DNA from: Brachyhypopomus gauderio
Lineage: Eukaryota > Chordata > Actinopteri > Gymnotiformes > Hypopomidae
Assembly: GCF_052324685.1 (NCBI RefSeq)
Contig: NC_135226.1
Location: 20,822,952-20,886,951, forward strand
Length of the DNA stretch: 64,000 nucleotides
Direction of reading: 5' to 3'
In this document: in pieces, positions 48,111 through 60,867 of the stretch
How positions within the stretch are numbered: the stretch's first letter is position 1
Layout of the letters: the number at the start of each line of letters is the position of its first letter
Made by a program: the position numbers and the translations under genes
Notes under the pieces: generated by a model
Told to the model about the DNA's origin: nothing
The model's database searches: none
Seen by the model: only the letters and a program-made list of their open reading frames with translations

Positions 48111-48945
48111 AAAAGAAGAATTCATGTTGTTTAAGAGGTCAAAGAAGGTCCGATATGCTACTAAATGTATTCCTAATACATTTGCAAAGTTGAATAAATA
48201 AATAATAGACAGATATAGGTAAACAACTAGCCACTCAGTCAATGTGTTAAAGATAGGGTTATCTCATAAACTAGCAGCTGGGTCAGTATGTTATAGACGG
48301 GTATATCCAATATACTAGCAATTCAGATGCACTATTGCCTGCTGTCCAGAGCTACTATTTTGTACTGTATCAGTTGTACAAATAAACAAAAAAACTGCTA
48401 TAGCCTATAGCCTATTCATTTACTAAAACGGTTTATGCACAACATATCTAGGAATGATGGCTATAGTTATGGTTGTTTTACTGCCTGCTGGTCTCCCGGG
48501 ATAGTCCCGTCTGTTAAAGGTGATTTCCACACACTCCAGCACTACTGTATCCGCCCTGTGAAGTATGATGTTTGAGGTTTTACTGAATGACTGATGTTAC
48601 ACAGAAAGGAAAACGAAAGTAACTCGGAATGTTATTACACCCAAATAACACGAAGTAGGTCATAGTAGCCACGTTTCACATAGCTTAAACATAGCGTGCA
48701 GCATTCAGTACTTACGCTGCCCACGTTTTAAACTGCGACCTTTTTGAAGTTGGGTTTTAAAGGTCGGGATGTTGCGCTACTGACCCAGAAGTTCGCTAAG
48801 CAAAGGTAGAAGAAACGAGAGGATGAGATGGAAGGGCAAATGGGTGGAGTTGGATGGATGTGACTCCAACTCTTGGTCCAGCAGGTCGCCCACCCCCTTC
48901 ATGCACCACTTTCGATTTCCCTCAATAAAAACCCAACGTTTCACC
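48111..48945. other. Intergenic DNA upstream of the il4i1-like gene
   Basis: AT-rich sequence with no recognised gene. A TCAATAAAAACC word at about 48922-48933, some 45 bases before the inferred first exon end, may act as a TATA-like element. Confidence 0.35.
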
Positions 48946-48949
48946 GAGC

Positions 48950-49711
48950 CACACACTCCGGACGGAACCAGCAACACAGGTGAGTGGAAACTGCATTCAT
49001 TGTGTAATTTAAATTATTAAATGTATTTTATTATATAATGGTCTAATTCGGAAACTACAAAAATAATTTATTAGAAAATGTCCTTAAATAAAGAAGATTT
49101 TAGTTCAACACACACAAACGTAAACGTCCAAAATTAATTAACATAATTTGAATAAATTAAATACTTAAAACAAGAAATCAAGTGTTATAATTACTCATCC
49201 AGAATGATTCATTTGGGTGTAAATTAGCCCAGGTATGTTAATGAACAGAAAAACTCACTAATCTGATTTGTTCAGTATGGCTGCACCTGAGTCTGTGTGG
49301 GAAAATATCACAGGACCACACATGGTGTTAACTCAGACTTCACGCTTTAAAATCACACATCAAACTCAAATCTAATGGATCTAAACTTTACATTTAAGCC
49401 TATTAACGGTTCAACGTGTCTGCGTTAAACCGTTAATTTCCTCTTTATTTTTATTACGGTAAAGACAAAATATCTGTTGGGCTGTTCTGAAACAATGCAG
49501 GAGTCAGTTTAAATGCAATGTAAGCAACTCAAATGAATATCTTCACAGTACACAACTCACTTTCTAAGTGACTTTAGCTGTAAAGAATGGACGAGGTGAG
49601 TCACATCACTGTTTTATGAAAGGTTTTTCTTTTCTTAGCTCTGTTTCCTCAGAGAGCATCTGATGCAGCTGGAGACACAGTGTGGGATAAACCCGGGTCA
49701 CTGGAGGAACC
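48950..49711 (+). other. il4i1-like 5' UTR exons
   Basis: A donor CAG|GTGAGT at 48979-48985 ends an inferred first non-coding exon. A second exon starts after the acceptor CCTCAG (about 49653) and carries the start codon at 49712. The transcription start is inferred. Confidence 0.5.
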
Positions 49712-52700
49712 ATGAGTCAGAACTGGGAAACATGTCACTACTGTAAGTAATTATGGAAATAAAAGTTTATTTATATATATTTTTAAAATAAAAAAAATGC
49801 AGGCCTATGTCTTTCCAGAAGCATCAAACTCTTGCCAGTGTACGATGTGAAATTAATTTAAACATGCAAAAACAAGTAATTAAAAATGAATTACTTATAC
49901 TATACACACTCTACCACTGACTTCGACAGCATTTTTAAAAATGAGTCTCAAACCCGTTTCCTAAAACATCTGAACATCTTGATTCAGGTTTTCGTAAACC
50001 GGTTTTCGCCCATACATTATATATCAGTACAGATCTTCAAAGCATTTTTCTGTTGAAGCAGTATGTGGATCCCTGTACCTCATGAAGACTTCCTCCTCGT
50101 AGAGTCAGCGGAAATTAAATTAAGACTTACTGTGCTTGCCACAGCGTTTACAATAAGAGTTTTAATCCACATCCTATTGTTACTACAATACTGAAGTTGA
50201 CCCTTTGATAAGTGGTAACACTGTCATGTATCCAGCAACACTTTAAGGCATGACCTGTCCTGACAACAGACTGCAACGCTTTGATATTTAGCCTATATAA
50301 ATGCATTCATACACACACAAAAAAACTTATAGGCCTACTCTAATATTTGCAGACTTACTAATACCAATACTCTAATATTTGGAGACAAGAATAATGTTGA
50401 ATAACTCTGTTTTCCTGCAGTGTCCATGTTGGCCATGCTGATCGTCGGCCTGTCGGCCTTCTGTGTTGATGGATATGTTCTCGACCCTCTTGTGTCATGC
50501 CTGAATGATGGTGACTATGATGAACTTGAGGAGATAATGGACAAAGGTCTCCCTCCTACACAGACACCGCTCAGTGTGGCCATCGTAGGTGGAGGTATCG
50601 CTGGACTCACGGCAGCCAAACTTCTAGAGGACGCTGGGCATAAGGTCTGTCCACTGTCCACTTACAGTGTGTGTGTGTGTGTGTGGGGGGGGGGTTACTT
50701 TTTAAAAGGCCCTGCACAAGCACCATGAATTGTGTTCATCATTAATTCAGTTATATTTTATCTTCAGTAGGTATTACATAAACAGTCTAAGGTTCCACAA
50801 ATTCATAATATTCCTGCATAAATGATCATATAATTCCAGTGGATTACAGAACTGCAAGAGATCTAAGATTATACTGTCTGTTAATATTATGGTGTCTGTG
50901 TAATGTTGTGATTTAAGCTTTAACAAAAACAAACATAGCTGAGTAGAATTCTCTTAAAGATAATGGTTGTACAGACAGTGCTCTCATGAATTAAGTAGTA
51001 AAAGTTGTTGATTTGTGGTGGGCTTTTAAGATGACTGTATGTTGGAATAGAAACCATACCTGAATACTGTCACAAGTGTTTCTTAATCCCAGACCCCAAA
51101 TCATAATGCTTTTATGGTTCATCTGCTCTGATACACCTGACACATCTGTGTGATTCAACCGAGGAAGTGGCCAGCGGTATCCTAAAGAGACAGATTGTGA
51201 AACACTGTTATAGTTTTTACTTTCAAATGTATTGTAACGTCATCTCACTTGCTGTTTTGAGTTGAACTGTCAGTCAATAACTGTCCGAATGCTTGTTTAG
51301 GTTATGATCATCGAAGCAGATGATCACATAGGTGGGAGAATCGAGACGTACAGGATGAAGAGGGAGGGTTGGTACGCAGAACTTGGTGCTATGAGGATTC
51401 CATCATCTCACAAGTGAGTTCTGTCCCACACCACAGGGGGAGATTAACCAGATAGTTCTCAGGTTTGGTTGCTTTTTGGTGTGATTATTATTATTATTAT
51501 TTGGTGTGACTTTACTTTGATATGTACTAGCCACTCTCAGATGGATATAAGATAGTCATAGAACTAGATACTTTTAAATCTGATTTTATTATATCATATT
51601 TCACACTCTTGTGTTCATCAGAAGGTAAAACCTATTCTCAATTTGCATGGCAGTTACTTTCTTGGGTTATAAATTATCTACTTGAATTAAATGTTCCTTC
51701 AATGAACTGCAAGAGTTTTATAATGATTTCACACATTGTGTTTTCTGTTACGCTTCCAAAAAGCTCTTCTAATAAACGTAAAAAAGGCATACGTGGAGAA
51801 GCCTGGTGATTTCAAAATCTCATTTACTTTCCAGGATTCTCAGAAGATTGGTGGAGAAGATGCATCTAAAAGTGAACAGATTCATTGAAGAGGACATAAA
51901 TACTTACTATTATGTCAACGGGTTGCTTCACAAAACCTACAAAGTGAAGGAGAATCCTGATGTGCTAAACTACACTCTGAATGAGCAGGAGAAAGGGAAA
52001 ACAGCCAGTGAGCTGTTTGACATGGCGCTGTGGAAGGTGAGGGAGTGAAATTAGGCCCCCCAACCACCAAACGTCCAGTGGTGTGTCTGATTACTGCATC
52101 GCATTTAGTCTAACCCTAACCCTAGGTTCAAAACAACTGTCTTTGTGTACCAGATAAGAGATGACGTGAAGAGATACGGATGTAATAAAGCAATCAGGAT
52201 GTATGATTCATATTCTGTTAAGGTAATACATCCATTGAATTTTATTCGTTAATTTAAACTGTATATGGGATTCTGCATGTCCTGCTAGTTTATGAACTCT
52301 GTTCTGTTGGATTGGACAGGAGTATCTGGTGAAAGAGGGGAACTTGAGCCGCGGAGCTTTGCGTATGATTGGGGATATTCTTAACGAAAACAGCTTCTTC
52401 TACATTGGTCTTATAGAGATGCTCTACATCCAGTATGATATAACTGATGAGACCAAGTGAGTATATCCTAATCAGATGTGCGTGGAAATGTGGGGGCAAT
52501 ACTTTTGCGAATGCTCTCACTTAACGTTAATTTAATCTGGTTCTACTGTGTTGATCTCTTTCAGATATTACGAAATCTCCGGTGGCTTTGATAAGTTACC
52601 CAGAGCATTTTTTGAAGTACTGAAAGGAACGATTCTCCTGAAGTCAAGAGTCAAAATCATCAGTCAAACAGAAAGCAATGTGACAGTTTCATATGAAGAC

Positions 52701-53330
52701 TGGCGTAACTCCAATATGTTGACCAACTTCACATTCGACTGTGTCTTGGTAACGGCCACCGCCAAAGCCACGCTCTTCATGAACTTCCAGCCTCCTCTGT
52801 CGGCCTCGAAGATGGAGGCCCTGCGTTCGGTCCACTACTCCAGCTCCACCAAAGTGGTGCTGAGCTTCAGCCGCAGGTTCTGGGAGGACGAGGGCATCAA
52901 AGGTGGGAGGAGCATCACAGACCTCCCCTCCCGGTTCATCTACTACCCCAGCCATAGCTTCTCTGAGACGGATAGAGGGGTCCTGCTGGCCTCCTACACC
53001 TGCTCCGACGATTCTGCACTCTTCCAGGGAGTGCCGGACGAGGAGCTGATGGCCATGGTGCTGGACGACCTGGTGAAGATACACGGTGAACACATCCGCA
53101 GCCTCTGCACTGGAGGCGTTGTGAAGAAGTGGGATGAGGATCCATACAGCCATGGTGCCTTTGCGATCTTCACCCCCTATCAGATGATGGACTACGCCTC
53201 AGTTCTGTTCAGGAGGGAGGGCAGGATTCACTTTGCTGGGGAGCATACAGCCACGCCTCACGGCTGGATTGAGAGTGCCATGAAGGCTGCCATTAGAGCT
53301 GCTAAGAACATGAACAGTTTGGTTCAATGA
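49712..53330 (+). CDS. il4i1: L-amino-acid oxidase, IL4I1-like (secreted FAD enzyme), complete, 7 coding exons
   Basis: IL4I1/LAAO enzymes oxidatively deaminate L-amino acids (aromatic ones in mammals), releasing keto acid, ammonia and hydrogen peroxide; fish members act in immune or mucosal antibacterial defence. Exons: 49712-49742, 50421-50644, 51301-51413, 51835-52036, 52154-52222, 52320-52456, 52565-53330. Phases close to 1542 nt, or 513 aa, the usual family size. The N-terminus is a hydrophobic signal-like segment ([13 protein letters not shown]). The dinucleotide-binding motif [20 protein letters not shown] and the following [13 protein letters not shown] define the FAD fold. The C-terminal [20 protein letters not shown] is the conserved FAD-contacting block. 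The start was chosen because the exon at 50421 has no ATG in phase before LSMLA, while exon 49712-49742 joins it exactly. No disabling change is seen. Within the LAAO family, assignment to il4i1 is by length and signal peptide. Confidence 0.88.
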
Positions 53331-53484
53331 AACGCTAGCAACTTGTATTTTGTAAATTTGTGACTGTAAATTTGCCTTGGTACCTCATTTTATACCTCTT
53401 TAAATTAACTAAGTGTTTTGTGTAATCCAATAACACATTTTATGCCGTTCCCTGTAATATTTTTGTAATTTCTGATGATTTCAC

Positions 53485-53490
53485 AATAAA
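53485..53490 (+). promoter_or_regulatory. Polyadenylation signal of the il4i1-like gene
   Basis: AATAAA about 155 bases after the stop, followed by TGTCTTGTC. It gives a short 3' UTR and leaves about 300 bases before the sdhd start. Confidence 0.7.
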
Positions 53491-53751
53491 CTTTAACCAT
53501 CTTTGTCTTGTCATGCATCATGTGATTATATTTAAATATAAGTCAAAATATGCGTTTTACTTTATATACTGCTATAATACTATACTATAATACTTTACTT
53601 AAGTCTTTGTTGCATTAAAATATAATTGAACATATGGGAAAGCAGAATGATCCCGTTTATTTGCTACTTTATGTGGTAAACGTTTTTATTCACGGTTTAC
53701 TTCAATTATATATCCGCCAACTTTTATTTTTAATGACGCGCGGGTAGAAGA

Positions 53752-53790
53752 ACTACTTCCGGGTAAAGCTAGTGACCTTGTCTGTGGTAG
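53752..53790 (+). promoter_or_regulatory. sdhd core promoter / 5' UTR motifs
   Basis: ACTTCCGGG (ETS/NRF-2 type) lies at about 53754-53762 and TGACCTTG (an ERR half-site on the opposite strand) at about 53773-53780, 15-40 bases before the sdhd ATG. Both motif types are typical of nuclear genes for respiratory proteins. Function is inferred. Confidence 0.5.
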
Positions 53791-53792
53791 CC

Positions 53793-54244
53793 ATGGCGTC
53801 CCTCGTAAGAGTGAGTTCAGTTTGTCATCGGGGAGTCAAACGTGAGTGTCGGTGCTTCAGGATGTTTGTTGTTGTCTTCATACGTGAGCTGTTAATAATT
53901 TAGTGACTGTGTACAACCACAAGTGGCTTTAGTGGTAAAATACTTCGTCGTTCAAGTTCACAATTTCATATAACGTCGTAGCTAGTCGCCTATCAGAATC
54001 GGTGATCTTAGGTTATCTGGGTCAGTTATCTTAGTGTTGGGTCAGTTATCTTAGTGTTGGGTCAGTTATCTTAGTGTTGGGTCAGTTATCTTAGTGTTGG
54101 GTCAGTTATCTTAGTGTTGGGCTAGTTATCTTAGTGTTGGGTTAGTCATCTTGGGTGTTGGGTTTATAATCAGTAATGGAACTGAACGTAGTGCTCCTTG
54201 GGTAAATTAAATATTGTAAATTTATTTAGGTTGACTTATAGGCT

Positions 54245-54288
<44 letters not shown>

Positions 54289-56825
54289 CATACATTCATG
54301 CACACACACCTATGTCATTCTGTATCTAGTAACTGTCTAGTAATTATCTGTCAGGTAATATAACAGATATATAACAGATGTCTAAACCAATTTTTTTTCC
54401 TTACAAAAATATTTACATTTATTAGTATGGATTTCATGCTTGCATAATTAAACATTTGTCAAAGCTGTTTTGCTTGAAACTTTCAATGCTGTGTACAGAG
54501 TGTGTTTTTGTTTAGTGTGTCAGGATTTGTTGTTTACAAACGTTCTGTTCTGCAGCTCTGTTTTTTCGCAGTGCTTATCTCATAAGACCTTTAGCAGCAC
54601 ACAAAAAAGACCAGGATCACTCCTCTGTGTTCACAGCTCAGATACATGCATCTCCCTCTCACTATGGTAAGTTAAAGGCCTTATTCAAAGAGAAATACAT
54701 CCATAAATAAACCAATATATATGTATGTATGTAATTGCTTTTTTTTTTGTTGTTGTCAATATCTGCAGTGTACTGTTGTAGGATGCAAGATGTAGAGATA
54801 ATCAAAATTGTAGTACACATTTCCAGAGAAAATGTAAGTGTTTTATCAGCTGCACAAGCAAGCTGCTTCACATGGAGTTCTTTCGTGTACTTCACTACAA
54901 GTTTGGGGAGAAAATGTGTTTTTCATACCAGAAACAAGAGCTACAGAGTCTATCCATGAATTCTGTCTATATTTAGCATTCAGCTTTCTAGTACAGACAT
55001 AGGTAGATTTGCTATTGCAAGTTATAATCAAGTTATTTGCCAAAATCTCTGATATAGTTCAGAGAAGAGGCAGGAGTGAAGTCAGCGATGTGTTGAGATC
55101 TGCTTGGTAACCCGACTACCACTGTAATCCAACACGTCCCTGTCTGTTCCACTCCGCTTTGTTCCGGCCGAGTTAAAGCCCCAGTGAGGGATCACAGACA
55201 CAGACCTGCACTCGCAGACACAGACCTGCACACGCAGACACAGACCTGCACACGCAGACACAGACCTGCACACGCAGACACAGACCTGCACACGCAGACA
55301 CAGACCTGCACTCGCAGACACAGACCTGCACACGCAGACACAGACCTGCACACGCAGACACAGACCTGCACACGCAGACACAGACCTGCACACGCAGACA
55401 CAGACCTGCACTCGCAGACACAGACCTGCACACGCAGACACAGACCTGCACTCGCAGACACAGACCTGCACACGCAGACACAGACCTGCACACGCAGACA
55501 CAGACCTGCACACGCAGACACAGACCTGCACTCGCAGACACAGACCTGCACTCGCAGACACAGACCTGCACTCTCGTCTGCCCTTGTGCATTGCTGTTTT
55601 AGTAGTATTTTAGGGGTATTGCCTTGGTACTGTTACCATTACAAATGGTGCAGTACGGTGAAGACCATGAATATAAACGTTACAGTTTGTCTCATCACTG
55701 TCGTGTGTGTACAGCAGCCGTTGGGTCCAAGTCGGCCTCGCAGCACTGGACAGCAGAGCGGGCCCTGAGTCTCGGCCTCCTCAGCTTGGGTCCTCTGGCC
55801 TATTTCTACCCCGGCACTGTCATGGACTACTCACTGGCAGCAGCACTGACCCTGCATGCGCACTGGTGAGTGGGATCACGGGGGTCTTGAACGGCCCAGG
55901 ACCGCCCAAGCATATGTGAAATATCACAGCAACAAAACTTGATAGATAAACTTGAAAAAAAAAATATATATATATACAGTTTTTGTAATGCAATAAACTT
56001 GAGCCTTTTTACTTCACAAGGTAAAAAAATGTTAAATTAAATAATTTTATAAAGCCAACTTAACTGATACAAAAATTCTATTTAAATTTTCTTTCATGAA
56101 ACTTGTCTATCATTTTTTTTCTCATTGTGCACACTATCTGTTCTTTATTTTTTTTAAAAGAAAGCTCTTTTTAATTAGCGGAAAAAAAAGCTTTAAAGTC
56201 TGAAACTAAGCAGTCACGATTGCTTTGGTCGACATTGCCAAATCACGCGTTGCTGTAATAGTCTTAAATCTGGGACTTAACTATCATTAAGGAAAAGCTC
56301 ATTTAGTGTCAGCAGCTTTTTTTGGAAAAGCCTCTATCTGTCAAAATCAGGTGTTGCAGCTAAACTGAGCAGAAACGGCTGATTTCGCCAGAACGAGTTT
56401 GCAGAACTTGCGGCAGAATAGCAGAAGTACTTTGCTCTTAATCATGTAGCTAGCGTGCTAAAAAATTTAACTGTCCACTTAACAGATCAAGAGACACTGT
56501 GTCATTAACTACCATACTCTTTTATTTTTCTAAATAAATTTCAAAATTGCTCGCTAAAATGCCATCGAGTTAAGATAATCATCCATGCTACACAAAGGAT
56601 TCAGTGGCGTCTGTATTATCTGGTGCAAAGTATGTGGCTAACTAAGATTTGTGTCTTAGGGGCTTGGGCCAGGTTATGACGGATTACGTCAAAGGAGATT
56701 CTAAAATCAAGATGTCCAGGGCGGGTCTCTTCCTCCTGTCCTCCGTCACCTTCGCAGGCCTGTGCTACTTCAACTACCACGACGTGGGCATCTGTAAAGC
56801 CGTGGCTCTCCTGTGGAGTAAATAG
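53793..56825 (+). CDS. sdhd: Succinate dehydrogenase cytochrome b small subunit (complex II), complete, 4 exons
   Basis: SDHD is one of two membrane anchors of mitochondrial complex II and helps bind heme b and ubiquinone in the inner membrane. Exons: 53793-53841, 54556-54666, 55715-55865, 56660-56825. Phases close to 477 nt, or 158 aa; human is 159. The N-terminus ([16 protein letters not shown]) looks like a mitochondrial presequence. The mature part has [30 protein letters not shown], the segment GQVMTDYV and the C-terminal block [20 protein letters not shown], all strongly conserved in SDHD. The histidine-rich TLHAHWG segment includes the family's heme-ligand region. Intron 1 holds a 20-bp minisatellite and an AT run; intron 2 holds another 20-bp minisatellite. 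It neighbours tex12 as in human. Confidence 0.96.
54019..54160 (+). repeat. 20-bp minisatellite, about 7 units (sdhd intron 1)
   Basis: GGGTCAGTTATCTTAGTGTT units in tandem with minor variants in the last two. An (AT)n run follows at 54250-54284. Confidence 0.92.
54250..54284 (+). repeat. (AT)n microsatellite (sdhd intron 1)
   Basis: Pure AT run of about 35 bases. Confidence 0.93.
55191..55573 (+). repeat. 20-bp minisatellite, about 19 units (sdhd intron 2)
   Basis: CACAGACCTGCACACGCAGA units differ only at one A/T position (CACACG versus CACTCG). Long ORFs appear on both strands because a 20-bp period cycles the reading frame every 60 bases without making stops. They are not genes. Confidence 0.95.
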
Positions 56826-57895
56826 ACGGACTTTCTGGAGGTGTTGGTCATGTGCTTCTGATCATGGAGCTTTTGTCATCATGTGCTAATTGATTTCATT
56901 TGGGGGGGGGGGTTATATGTGAATTCTCAAAATATATAATTTTGGCAAATGTAGAATTGATTCATTAGTGTTTAATAGCTGTTGGCCAATTGTTCTTTTT
57001 CTCCTCTACTTAAAACGCAGCAACATATCTCTGGGGTGTGTGTGGACGTGACAGTAGTGTCTCATCTCTTCACATCCATTTTGGGTCATGTTGGGATGTT
57101 TTGTTTTTTAATCTTAAAACCAGTGGCCTGATTAAATTTATCATGATTACATACAGCCAGGGGAAATGCGTCTGCTTATTTTTTAAGCCATCTTAATAGT
57201 TTGTTGTTATCAACAGCCTGAAAAATATTTAATTTACTCCATTATTTCTGTCAAGACTCCTAATGATTTCAGTTTAGCTTCTTAGACCTTGATTGAATCT
57301 TTTGTGGCGTTAATTTGGTTTGGATCGTTTGTTTAATCAGCTTTTAAAGGTCTCAAATCTAGCTGGTATTGGACATCCCTGTTTAGCTCTGATCTTCCTG
57401 AAATGGCACCTGCATTTTCAAGAAAGGCTGCAGTCAGTGTATCTGCTCTGGGTAGTGGTGACGCTACACGACTCCTCAGTGTCGTGGTGATTTGTGATGT
57501 CATCCGTGAGCAGCACCTCGTGATGTGCCTCAGTTCTGTGTGTCCACGTCTGCTGTGTCATCACAAGCAGTCGTGTTCATTCTCAAGTGACTCGGTCTGT
57601 CACAACGTCTTACATTGGGCAACTTGGTTCTAGGAGATCGGGGTATAATTCACAAATGAAGAGTTTCAGATTACAGCAAGGAAACGTAATTGTAAAGGAA
57701 ATTAAATATGATACAACATGGTGGAGAAAGCCGAGCTGATCATGAAGGAGACGTTCTATCGCTCTGTTATATATCTGCTGTCAGACTTAATGTGCGCTAG
57801 CAGTGGATTACGTTTGCCTTACGCCTCACCAATATAAACTCTGTTGTATGCACTGTGTGGTTTGTTTTAATCAAATAAAGGTCTCCAGGACCTGT
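56826..57895 (+). other. sdhd: sdhd 3' UTR (inferred)
   Basis: Non-coding sequence after the sdhd stop. The first good hexamer AATAAA is at 57874-57879, giving a UTR of about 1.07 kb; a G run is at about 56901-56910. A shorter UTR using a variant signal is possible. Confidence 0.45.
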
Positions 57896-57899
57896 TTGC

Positions 57900-60635
57900 T
57901 GGATATCACCATTACACGTGTACATTGTGCTTAAAAACAAAAACCTGTCCTCTGGATTTCTCACAAATCTGTTCAGGTTCAGGAGCTCCACCAATTAACT
58001 GAGGAATATGTAGTTGAAGTTTTATTATCTTCACCAGAAATGTCTGATGGTCCCTTTGGCTATTGAGTTTCAGTATCATGTCAAATTTCCCTCGTGTGAT
58101 AAGAATTTTAACGCCAGTTATCAGTTTCCCTGAAAATTGTGTATCATTCACATATGCAATGATACTAATTATCAAAGGGAAATTAAATGTTCCTTTAATG
58201 TACAAGATAAGTGATTTATTAGTGTTTACTTGTACATGTACAGAGACTTTACAAGACCTCCTTAGTTTTCTAAAGCCTTTAGCCTGCACGTTTGGAAAGG
58301 ATTTATGAAAGAGCTATTTTAATCTTGTTCCTTTCCAAATTTACAAATACCCATGGGTTCAACTGGCTGAAGACTCATTATGTCCCACCACTAGAGGGAG
58401 ACAGAACTGCACCTTGAAAACAAGACTTAGCCACGCCAGTAAGACAGAGATTTATATATCTTTTAAATCACAAGTCTAATCAAACCAGTGTACCATACAT
58501 AGCCCCAAACCTTTAAGGTCAGCTGGGTGATTATTCATAAAACTCACTGTGTACAACTAAAGATACTTAGGATTGTATTACAAGCTCAGATTATTAAAGC
58601 TATAGTATTAGAATTGATCTGGATTAAGATGTTCTTAAAAGTAAACAGTACAATTAATATGTCCATACCATTCCTGCTCTTATTATCAAGAGATAATAAG
58701 TTACTAGAAAACCAGATGAACAAAAAATGTATTAAGAAATATTAACATTTGAACACAGATAATCTGTTCAACATCTTAAATGCTAATGTTTTCTTTGAAT
58801 GTAACCACTAACATGTTATAGTGGATTTATAAATTACACAAAAAAACACAAATCATGGACTAGGTCCAACAAAAATATCACTTTATTAATGCTAAAATAA
58901 AACAAAGAAGGATAGTCTGCAAATCAAGTTATGTTCCAAAATGCTGTCTGTAAATACTTGTTTAAGATGGTATTGAGACTGACTACATATTCACTGGAGG
59001 GTGACCATATTGTAAACTCAGAAATCTGGTATCATCAGACATGAGTCCATTTCTTATGTGGCTTTTACATCAGATGTATGAGCATTACTGAACTGTTTAC
59101 CTAATCATTTAAGCCATGTTCTGCATGAAAAGAGAAGTTCATTCATAAGAAACAAAATGGTGGATTATTGATGTGTTTCCATGAGTTGGCACTAAGTACT
59201 TCAGCATTCCCAACAAAATGCTGTAAGACAGTCGATCATGCCCAATAGGATTTGGCTGGATAAGACTCCTAAATCCCTAATGAGCAATCTTTGCAATTTG
59301 CAGATTAGACTGTGCTGGTAAAAGTGCAGGTTCCCAGCACTGTTCTGCTGTCGAGATATCCTCCACGTCTCCATCAAACATCTTTTGTCATTCAGAATTA
59401 CGCAGTGTTTGAGGCTACAATACTGCCTTAAAGCACCAGAGGTGATTTCCCACAAGTATGTGATTAAAATCTGATTACATAAGTTCCCTTTCCCCCTGCA
59501 GCACCCTCTCTACATCTCTTAATTGTTAGCCATCTCTCAAATGATACGTCACAATAATATTAATGCCAGTGCTTGTTTGTATTTAGGCCTGTGTGTTCAG
59601 CGTTTAGCAGTGTTCACTGCCATTTCAACCCTCTACTGAGGTTTGTCCCTTCAGTGGCTGTGAGATAAATGTGATGTATCTGTTGGATACATTCTTAAAG
59701 TCAGCATTCTATGTTAATGCTAACTAAATAAAAAATAGATACCCTGAAATAGTCTTTGCTGTGACATTCCTCTGAAAGGTGTGTGAACATGTTTAATTAT
59801 TAATAAGGTTGTAATTCAATGCAGCCTTGGGAGGTGGGGATTACCCTCATCTCTGTTCTACATGTAAACATACACAGTGGACACTTGGTTAACAGTACAC
59901 AGCGCATGCAACTTCCACTACTGGACAAGGGTAGACGTCCCTGACCACGTCAGCTCCTACAGAAAGTGTATGTTTTTGGATTTAGTGTATATGTTGCATA
60001 ATTGTGTCCTTTAATAAAGTGTGTAATAAGATGTACAGAGTATTTCCATGATGACTTGTCTTGCCATGAAATGTAAGAAAGGACAAACTCTGTGGCCAGA
60101 ACCTGAGCATTGGCCTCGATGGCCTGTTACCAACGATCAAAACAGACAAGAACAAAGCTGCAGGGTGTATTCATGTATATAAGCACTACCAAGATTTGTA
60201 GAAAAACACAGATCTAAACATATTTTAATGATTTAAAGGAGCACAGCACTCAGACTTCATAGGGTAACAAATGGCAGTATAAATTTAATTAGGAGTGACT
60301 CACAGAGAAGTCTGTTAATAATCACATTAATATCCAAACGACAAGAGCACTTTTGTGTTGGGATGCAAGACACGTCAAGGAACTTGGTTGACCTGAAGTG
60401 CTCGTCAGTATTCTGGGCAGCTTTCACAAAGCTTTCCAAGACAGAAGCTGAAGAATGATTACAGGACTCCCAACCCAGAAGGTTCATGTGCACATTCTGT
60501 ACATTTACGATAACCACATCAGATTACACTCCCCTGCACTACTGAACATGCTTTACTGCATTACGCATCACATCCACACTTTGTGCCTGAAACTGATGAG
60601 ATGAACAAAGTCCCATGTAAGATATCTGAACAGAA
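57900..60635. other. Intergenic region between sdhd and tex12
   Basis: AT-rich DNA. Minus-strand ORFs of 125 codons (58289-57912) and 86 codons (60517-60257) have no recognised domain. In human IL18 lies in this interval; I could not read IL18-like exons here, though a fast-evolving cytokine could be missed by eye. Confidence 0.5.
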
Positions 60636-60639
60636 ATGT

Positions 60640-60645
60640 TTTATT
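60640..60645 (-). promoter_or_regulatory. Candidate polyadenylation signal of tex12
   Basis: TTTATT on +, AATAAA on minus, about 225 bases after the tex12 stop. Confidence 0.55.
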
Positions 60646-60867
60646 TGCTTTTACGATTCATATTTTAATTCTTGTAACTGGAGATGGTATGTTGTAGCAA
60701 ACTAAAAAGCTTCATACCTAATACTAATAATGCTTCAATCTATTACCACAACAAAAACAACATTTCAAATGGATACCAACATTAAAATAAGAATGAAAAC
60801 AAACTCTTATTTTGACAAAATAAGTGTGAATTCCAAGCCGTTTCTGAAGAGTTCTTCAAGGCGGAGT

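Noticed and set aside
50420-50728. il4i1 start at a GTG at 50420
   Set aside because: 50421 follows a splice acceptor (CCTGCAG); the upstream exon 49712-49742 has an ATG and joins in phase.
53330-53793. timm8b next to sdhd as in human
   Set aside because: Only the il4i1 3' UTR and sdhd promoter are present; no TIM twin-CX3C motif on either strand.
55082-55768. Overlapping ORFs up to 194 codons on both strands
   Set aside because: Generated by a 20-bp tandem repeat in sdhd intron 2.
57912-58289. 125-codon minus ORF downstream of sdhd as a possible IL18 exon
   Set aside because: No IL-1-family motif readable; AT-rich and likely chance.
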